In this document: positions 58,335-64,000 of the stretch, piece by piece
Layout: each line of letters opens with the position of its first letter
Numbering within the stretch: the stretch's first letter is position 1
NCBI GenBank assembly: GCA_963169565.1
Contig: CAUJDI010000063.1
Coordinates: 1 to 64,000, forward strand
DNA length: 64,000 bases
Reading direction: 5' to 3'
From: Bacillota bacterium
GTDB taxonomy: Bacteria > Bacillota > Clostridia > Christensenellales > Aristaeellaceae
Notes under the pieces: generated by a model
What the model was told of the DNA's origin: nothing
Seen by the model: the letters and a program-made list of their open reading frames with translations, nothing else
Databases searched by the model: none
Position numbers and translations under genes: made by a program

Positions 58335-59174
58335 TCAGATGTTCAGGCTTTGCGCTTCGGGCAGCGTATCGATCACGGCGTCCATCAGCTTTTTGAAGGT
58401 TCCCTTCACCGCCTCGCCGGCCGCCAGCACTTCCTCATGGTTAATGGGAGCGTCCAGGATCCCTGCCGCCATGTTGGTAACGCTGCTGATCCCAAGCACC
58501 CGCATCCCGCAGTGCCTGGCGACGATGGTCTCCGGCACCGTGGACATCCCCACCAGGTCCGCTCCCAGGATGCGCACCATCCGGATCTCCGCCGGGGTTT
58601 CAAAGCAGGGGCCGTTCATCCAGCAGTAAATGCCGCTCTTGACGTCGATCCCGAGTTTCTGCCCCTCCCTTACGGCAATGCGCCTTAATTCAGGATCATA
58701 GGCGAAGGTCATGTCGGGAAAGCGGGGGCCGAAATGATCAAGGTTCCTGCCCCTTAAGGGATTGCGTCCGGACAGGTTGATAAAATCCTCAAGCACGACC
58801 AGGTCTCCGGGCCGGTATCCCTCATTGACTGCCCCTGCGGCATTGGTGATGATCAGGGTCTTCACCCCCAACAGGCTCATCACGCGCACCGGCAGGGTGA
58901 CCTTGTCCATGCTGTACCCTTCATAGCTGTGAAACCTGCCCGACATCACCAGCACCCGTTTGTCCCTGACCGTGCCGACCACGAACTTCCCCGCGTGGCC
59001 CGGAACCGTGGAAACAGGAAAGGAGGGGATCTCGGCATAATTGATTTCTGAAGGCTCCATCAGCTGCTCCTCATACCCTCCCAGGCCGCTGCCCAGGATG
59101 ACCGCGACCTCCGCCGGTCCGCAGCTGTTCAAAACGGCGTTTGCCGCCTTCCTGATGCTTTTCATGTCCATCAA
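58335..59174 (-). CDS. punA: Purine-nucleoside phosphorylase
   Basis: VAVILGSGLGGYEEQL; VSTVPGHAGKFVVG; MSGRFHSYEGYSM; TNAAGAVNEGYRPGDLVVLEDFINL; GPCFETPAEIRM. Confidence 0.96.
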   Translation of the reverse strand: MMDMKSIRKAANAVLNSCGPAEVAVILGSGLGGYEEQLMEPSEINYAEIPSFPVSTVPGHAGKFVVGTVRDKRVLVMSGRFHSYEGYSMDKVTLPVRVMSLLGVKTLIITNAAGAVNEGYRPGDLVVLEDFINLSGRNPLRGRNLDHFGPRFPDMTFAYDPELRRIAVREGQKLGIDVKSGIYCWMNGPCFETPAEIRMVRILGADLVGMSTVPETIVARHCGMRVLGISSVTNMAAGILDAPINHEEVLAAGEAVKGTFKKLMDAVIDTLPEAQSLNI

Positions 59175-60343
59175 GATAAATCCTCCAGTTCCTTCATGAA
59201 AGAGTCCGCGCCGTAGCGTGCCGCCAGTCCAAAGTATTCAGCGATCGTCGCGGCGACGTCCGCGAAAGTTCCACGGTCACCCAGATGCAAGTGACGCTTC
59301 GCTCCCCTCCGCCAGGCGAGCAGGGGCGCGTATTCCCGGGTGTGGTCTGTGCCGCGGAAGGTCGGATCGCACCCGTGGTCCGCCGTGATCAGAAGCAGGT
59401 CGCCCTCCCCCATTTTGGACAGGAGTTCGGGCACAGCAGCGTCAAAATCCGCCAGGGCTTCCGCGTAGCTCCTTACGTCCCTGCGATGGCCGTACACCAT
59501 GTCAAAATCAACCAGGTTGACAAAGAGCAGGCCGTTGAAGTCCCGGTCAAGGAATTTCATCATCGCCGCCATGCAGGCCCTGTTCCCCGCGGCATGGTCG
59601 CTTTCGGTGATGCCGCGGCCCGCGAAGATGTCCTCGATCTTTCCCACGCCGATCACGTCATGCCCGGCGGCCTTGAGGTCATCCAGGATCGTCCTCCCGG
59701 TCGGCTCCAGCGAGAAATCCTTCCGCGCCGCCGTCCGCTTGAACGCTCCGGCCCCCTCTCCCTCGAATGGACGCGCGATCACCCGGCCGACGGCGAGGTC
59801 CCCGGTGAGCATGGTACGGGCGGTCCTGCACATCTCATAGAGATGTTTATTTGAAATGATCTTTTCATTCGCCGCGATCTGAAAGACGGAATCCGCGGAG
59901 GTGTACACGATGGGGAACCCGGTGCGCAGATGCTCCTCACCCAGTTCATCAAGGATGGCCGTTCCGCTGGCCGCTTTGTTCCCGATGGTTTTCCGGCCGA
60001 TCGCTTTTTCATACCGTTTGATGAAATCAACAGGGAATCCATCGGGGAAGGTCGGGAAAGGCTTTGCGGTCCAAAGCCCCGCGATCTCCCAATGCCCGGT
60101 CGTCGTATCCTTGCCCGCTGAGCGCTCCGCGAGCCTTGCGCTCAGGCCCCTCGCATTCTGATGCGGCGGCAGTCCGCTCTGGCTGATGTGGCCCAGACCA
60201 AGGCGCTCCAGGTTGGGCAGTCGCAGGCCGGTCGCGCGAACAGTATTCCCGATGGTATTGGCCCCCTCGTCCCCATAGGCGGCCGCATCCGGCAGCGAAC
60301 CCGCACCCACGGAATCCAGGACGATCAGCAGCACTCTTCTCAT
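59171..60343 (-). CDS. deoB: Phosphopentomutase
   Basis: RRVLLIVLDSVGAGSLPDAAAYGDEGANTIGN; GKDTTTGHWEIAG; NLVDFDMVYGHRRDV; ITADHGCDPT. Confidence 0.97.
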   Translation of the reverse strand: MRRVLLIVLDSVGAGSLPDAAAYGDEGANTIGNTVRATGLRLPNLERLGLGHISQSGLPPHQNARGLSARLAERSAGKDTTTGHWEIAGLWTAKPFPTFPDGFPVDFIKRYEKAIGRKTIGNKAASGTAILDELGEEHLRTGFPIVYTSADSVFQIAANEKIISNKHLYEMCRTARTMLTGDLAVGRVIARPFEGEGAGAFKRTAARKDFSLEPTGRTILDDLKAAGHDVIGVGKIEDIFAGRGITESDHAAGNRACMAAMMKFLDRDFNGLLFVNLVDFDMVYGHRRDVRSYAEALADFDAAVPELLSKMGEGDLLLITADHGCDPTFRGTDHTREYAPLLAWRRGAKRHLHLGDRGTFADVAATIAEYFGLAARYGADSFMKELEDLS

Positions 60344-60361
60344 ATGTCACCCTCCGCGTGT

Positions 60362-60390
60362 ATCATAGCGGTTCCCGCGGATTTGAACAA
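60362..60390 (-). promoter_or_regulatory. Sigma-A-like promoter for deoB-punA
   Basis: Minus strand TTGTTC (60390-60385), 17-bp spacer, TATGAT (60367-60362). Confidence 0.55.
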
Positions 60391-60443
60391 GGGTTATGCA
60401 AAAACGGAAGAAAGAGTATACTCTATGTCCGTGAGGTGAACTG

Positions 60444-61550
60444 ATGGAATTTATCGCATCTTCAGCCTTCGGTCTGGAAGGCATCGTCAAAAAGGAACTG
60501 GCTGATCTTGGGATCAATGCCGTTGGCGAGCAGGGCGGCGCAAGATTTTCAACGGATATGGCGGGCGCGTTCAAAGCCAATCTCTGGCTGGACTGCACCG
60601 ACAGGGTCCTTCTGATCCTGAAGGAAGGAAAAGTCTTCAGCTTTCAGGAACTGTTCGATTTCGTCCAATCAGTCAGTTGGGAGGATGTCCTTCCGCGGAA
60701 CGCCTCGTTCCCGGTCAACGGCAATTGCGTGCGCAGCAAACTGATGAGCGTGAGCGATTGCCAAAGCATCACCAAGAAGGCGATCGTGGAGCGGCTCAGG
60801 CGAAAGTACCGCACAGACTGGTTCCCGGAAAACGGATCCAAATACCAGGTATCCATCACGATCCACAACGATTCGGCACGCCTGACGCTGGATACCTCCG
60901 GCGAAGCGCTCAACAGGAGGGGGTACCGCACCTGGGTCGGCGAAGCCCCCATCAGAGAGACCCTGGCCGCCGCGCTGGTGCGCCTCTCCCCCTGGCAGCC
61001 AGGTCAAACGCTGTACGATCCCTGCTGCGGGACGGGCACGCTGCTGATCGAGGCTGCCTTTCTGGCGTCTCACAGAGCGCCGGGCTTGAAGAGGGCCTTT
61101 GCGATGGAGGACTGGGCCATCACAGATCAGTCTTCCTGCCGGGAGATCCGAAATGAAGCGCAGAAGCGTTTTACACCTGACAGTATCGGGAGTATTTTCG
61201 GCAGCGACATTGACCCGGATGCGCTGGCGCTGTGCGGGAAACACATAGCGCAAGCCGGCTTGCCCGGCCTGATCCAGGTGAAGCGGATGGACCTGCGCGA
61301 CGTCAGGCTGCCAGATCACAGCCCCTGCTTTCTGACCAACCCGCCGTATGGGGAGCGTCTGGGTGACCGGAAAAAGTCAGCGGCGATCGCAGCGGTGCTG
61401 GGAGATATGCTTAGGAAGCACCCTGGCTCTGCCCTGTGCGTCATCACAGCCGACCCCGCATTTGAGCAGCACGCAAAAAGCCGCGCCGTATCGCGCAGAA
61501 GGCTGTACAACGGGCGGCTGGAATGCGAGTTTATCGTATTGCGCGGTTGA
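60444..61550 (+). CDS. THUMP domain class I SAM-dependent RNA methyltransferase (RlmL-N/YpsC-like)
   Basis: FIASSAFGLEGIVKKELADLGI; NRRGYRTWVGEAPIRETLAAALVRLSPW; DPCCGTGTLLIEAAF; LTNPPYGERLGD. Confidence 0.93.
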   Translation: MEFIASSAFGLEGIVKKELADLGINAVGEQGGARFSTDMAGAFKANLWLDCTDRVLLILKEGKVFSFQELFDFVQSVSWEDVLPRNASFPVNGNCVRSKLMSVSDCQSITKKAIVERLRRKYRTDWFPENGSKYQVSITIHNDSARLTLDTSGEALNRRGYRTWVGEAPIRETLAAALVRLSPWQPGQTLYDPCCGTGTLLIEAAFLASHRAPGLKRAFAMEDWAITDQSSCREIRNEAQKRFTPDSIGSIFGSDIDPDALALCGKHIAQAGLPGLIQVKRMDLRDVRLPDHSPCFLTNPPYGERLGDRKKSAAIAAVLGDMLRKHPGSALCVITADPAFEQHAKSRAVSRRRLYNGRLECEFIVLRG

Positions 61551-61557
61551 CCCGAGG

Positions 61558-62052
61558 CTACTCGATCAGGGTCTCCGCCTCCGTAAACCCTTCCTGGGTC
61601 TCAGGCAGGCGGTCGCAGACCATCAGCCACGCGTCCTCGCCGTTGTCCTCATAATATTTCTTCCGCACTGATACCTGAATAAAGCCGAGCGAGCGGTACA
61701 GCGCGATGGCCGCCTGGTTGCTGACCCGCACTTCCAGGGTCATATACCGCACGCCGAGATTGGCCGCGTACTGCATCAACTCCCGCATCAGCATGCGGCC
61801 GATCCCTTTCCCCCGCTCAGCGCTTCTGACCGCCACGTTGGTGATGTGCCCCTCATCCAGGATGACGTGCGCCCCCGCGAACCCCAGTATCTGCCCGTCA
61901 CATTCAGCGACAAGATACCGCGCGACGGGGTTGACCGTCATCTCTGACTGGAAATCAGCAATCGGCCAGGGGTGCGCAAAGGTCTCCGCCTCAATGCGCG
62001 CTGCGTCCGGCGCGTCAGCGACAGTCATCCGGCGGATCTTAAGCCCTTCCAT
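61558..62052 (-). CDS. rimI: Ribosomal protein S18-alanine N-acetyltransferase (GNAT)
   Basis: ILGFAGAHVILDEGHITNVAVRSAERGKGIGRMLMRELM...TLEVRVSNQAAIALYRSLGF; next to tsaB. Confidence 0.93.
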   Translation of the reverse strand: MEGLKIRRMTVADAPDAARIEAETFAHPWPIADFQSEMTVNPVARYLVAECDGQILGFAGAHVILDEGHITNVAVRSAERGKGIGRMLMRELMQYAANLGVRYMTLEVRVSNQAAIALYRSLGFIQVSVRKKYYEDNGEDAWLMVCDRLPETQEGFTEAETLIE

Positions 62053-62728
62053 CTTTTTGATTCCTCAGGCGTTCCGCCTGCGGGGCGCGCAGGTACAGCG
62101 GCAGGAGCTGCCCGGGCTCCACCGCGCTGTGCCGTTTTTCATATCCGATGAGCGCGGCGGGCGCCGCGCCCGGCAGGACGAGATGGGAGGGGGCAAACAT
62201 GGCGCGATCCCCCAGTTTTGAGATGATCCCGTTTCTGCTGACGCCCATGCCGTCCCCCAGGAAATAGAACCACTTGCCGTATTCAGAGACCTTTTCCAGA
62301 TACTCATCCAGCTTCATGGCAACGTCCGGAAACAGACGCTGGCCGTTGATGAATGCAGCGCCATAGACCTGGCCGGCACGCGCGTCGCGGATCGGACAGA
62401 CGACCGTATCCGGGAGAAACACACTCGCGGCCATCGCCTCCAGCGCGTTGACAGGCACGCACAGAATGCCCAGTCCGCGCGCCATGCCCTGCGCCGCGGC
62501 GACGCCGATGCGGACCCCGGTGAAGGATCCCGGCCCGACGACCACAGTCAGCAGTCCAACGTCCGCCAAAGCTTTTCCTGACTTGTCCAAAGCCTCTTCC
62601 ACCATGGGCATCAGGCTGACGGAATGGGTCAGTTTATTGACCGCGCGCGCCTCATACAGCAGCGATTCATCCTCGCAGACAGCGACGCTGCAGACAGGTC
62701 CGGAGGTGTCCATCGCAAGGTTCAGCAT
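62039..62728 (-). CDS. tsaB: tRNA threonylcarbamoyladenosine biosynthesis protein TsaB
   Basis: MLNLAMDTSGPVCSVAVCED; VVVGPGSFTGVRIGVAAAQGMARGL. Confidence 0.95.
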   Translation of the reverse strand: MLNLAMDTSGPVCSVAVCEDESLLYEARAVNKLTHSVSLMPMVEEALDKSGKALADVGLLTVVVGPGSFTGVRIGVAAAQGMARGLGILCVPVNALEAMAASVFLPDTVVCPIRDARAGQVYGAAFINGQRLFPDVAMKLDEYLEKVSEYGKWFYFLGDGMGVSRNGIISKLGDRAMFAPSHLVLPGAAPAALIGYEKRHSAVEPGQLLPLYLRAPQAERLRNQKDGRA

Positions 62729-63198
62729 TCATCCCGCTCCATATCGATTTCTGCCGGAAAGTCAAGGTACCTGAAGCGTCCGCGGGGCAGGAAGGTGATC
62801 CTGCGGTCGTTCTCATCCAACGGCTGCAGCAGCACTTCCAGGCAGTCCGGCGGCAGGAGCTCAGGCGCACGCTCATGCCATTCGATCAGGGTCAGGCTGT
62901 CTCCCCCCACATACTCATCAAGGCCGGCGGCATACAACTCCTCCGCGTCATTGATCCTGTACCAGTCAAAATGGTGAAGCGGGAATCTGTCTGTTTGGTA
63001 AACGTTCAATAAAGTGAACGTCGGGCTCGTCAGGGCAGTCATGATCTTAAGCCCCAGCGCGACGCCCCGGGCAAACTCGCTCTTCCCCGCGCCAAGCGGA
63101 CCGGTCAGCAGGACAACGTCCCCGGCGCGCAGCCCTTGAGCCAGCCTCTGCCCAAGCTGCCGCGTCTCAGCCTTTGACTTTGTGACGTACTGCAGCAT
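62722..63198 (-). CDS. tsaE: tRNA threonylcarbamoyladenosine biosynthesis ATPase TsaE
   Basis: VVLLTGPLGAGKSEFARGVALGL; TSPTFTLLNVY; HFDWYRI. Confidence 0.95.
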   Translation of the reverse strand: MLQYVTKSKAETRQLGQRLAQGLRAGDVVLLTGPLGAGKSEFARGVALGLKIMTALTSPTFTLLNVYQTDRFPLHHFDWYRINDAEELYAAGLDEYVGGDSLTLIEWHERAPELLPPDCLEVLLQPLDENDRRITFLPRGRFRYLDFPAEIDMERDEC

Positions 63199-63781
63199 CT
63201 TTCTCCGCATCTTGCTCAGCTTCTTTCAATATCACGGACAGCCGTTTATACAGCGCAAAAGCGACCGCGCTGTTGAGCAGGGCTTTGATCAGGTTGAACG
63301 GCGCGATCGCCCCGAACAGGTAGCCGTTCAGGCTCATGCCCATGCCCTGCATCACCCCGATAAAATTGGACCCAAAGAAGGTCGGCAGAAGGATAAAGCG
63401 GTTGGAGATGATGCCCGCGATGATCATCAGCAGGGACCCGATGCCCATGCCGGTGAGCGCGCTGCGCCTGGTCCGGCTTTTCTGATAAATTAACGTGGGC
63501 GGCATCAGGAATGCAATCCCGACGATCAGGTTCGCCAGCTCGCCAACCATGCCGGTCGTGCCGCCCAGTATATGGACCGCGTTGGTGATCAGCAGGGCGA
63601 TCATCAGCATGACAGGACCGCAGGAAAAGCCCAGCAGCAGCAGGGGGGTAAAGGAGAAATCCAGCTTGAGCCAGGGTGCGAAGAAAGCCAGCGGGATCTC
63701 CGGGATATAGCTGAGGATGATGGCCAGCGCAGTCATCAGGGCTGCGTAGGTCATGGTGACCGTTCGATTCTTGCCCGGCAT
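63167..63781 (-). CDS. ECF transporter S component, riboflavin (RibU-like)
   Basis: Six-TM protein; PWLKLDFSFTPLLLLGFSCGPV motif; FMN riboswitch directly upstream. Confidence 0.9.
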   Translation of the reverse strand: MPGKNRTVTMTYAALMTALAIILSYIPEIPLAFFAPWLKLDFSFTPLLLLGFSCGPVMLMIALLITNAVHILGGTTGMVGELANLIVGIAFLMPPTLIYQKSRTRRSALTGMGIGSLLMIIAGIISNRFILLPTFFGSNFIGVMQGMGMSLNGYLFGAIAPFNLIKALLNSAVAFALYKRLSVILKEAEQDAEKDAAVRHKVKG

Positions 63782-63795
63782 GGTGAAGCCCTCCT

Positions 63796-63832
63796 AAAAA
63801 ACGATTCGCCCCAAGCGGTGCGGTGGGGCGAG
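63796..63832 (-). terminator. Expression-platform terminator of the FMN riboswitch
   Basis: Minus strand CGCCCCACCGCACCGCTTGGGGCGAATCGTTTTTT between the riboswitch and the ribU-like start codon. Confidence 0.75.
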
Positions 63833-63852
63833 TTCATTTGGCGTCCACGCCT

Positions 63853-63958
63853 GTCTTCTCTCATCCAGACTGTACTGTCGGCCATGGAATCTCACCATGT
63901 CAGCTGTTAGGCTCGCGGGCTTTACCGCCGGTGGGGAATCTCACCCCGCCCCGAAGAC
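63853..63958 (-). ncRNA. FMN riboswitch (RFN element)
   Basis: Minus strand GTCTTCGGGGCGGGGTGAGATTCCCCACCGGCGGTAAAGCCCGCGAGCC...GGATGAGAGAAGAC matches the RFN consensus. Confidence 0.97.
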
Positions 63959-64000
63959 GCTTGGTTTTCAATTGAATTCATCGTATCACAACGCGTTCTG

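Overview
This 64 kb window looks like a Clostridia-type (Firmicutes) chromosomal segment of moderately high GC. It is mostly housekeeping genes with a few accessory loci. All calls come from reading the supplied sequence and ORF track; no database search was run. Main content: (1) a tRNA-Val(CAC) with a 23-bp partial copy beside it and a possible recombinase tail at the left edge. (2) A DUF4956/VTC pair, rlmD, pepT and a MATE transporter. (3) A seven-gene minus-strand operon for the glutamate mutase/methylaspartate pathway (glmS-glmL-glmE-mal-AtuA-DUF4387-P-loop/AlaRS-SAD protein), whose last three members have no clear role. (4) A ranthipeptide (SCIFF) locus whose 47-aa six-Cys precursor is missing from the ORF track. 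(5) A large SdrD_B-repeat secreted protein. (6) A decayed aspartokinase C-terminus. (7) A recF-rlmH region next to a cluster of DnaA boxes, a candidate oriC. (8) An overlapping barnase/barstar pair. (9) secA, prfB, tsaD, hslVU, trmFO, topA, dprA and a comM-like gene, plus a 1368-aa protein with two GT-C modules. (10) A T-box upstream of pheST. (11) deoB/punA, tsaB/tsaE/rimI, and an FMN riboswitch upstream of a RibU-like ECF S component. The strongest leads are the three-gene module in the glutamate mutase operon, the unannotated SCIFF precursor with an attenuator-like terminator before its maturase, the candidate oriC, and the double GT-C fusion.
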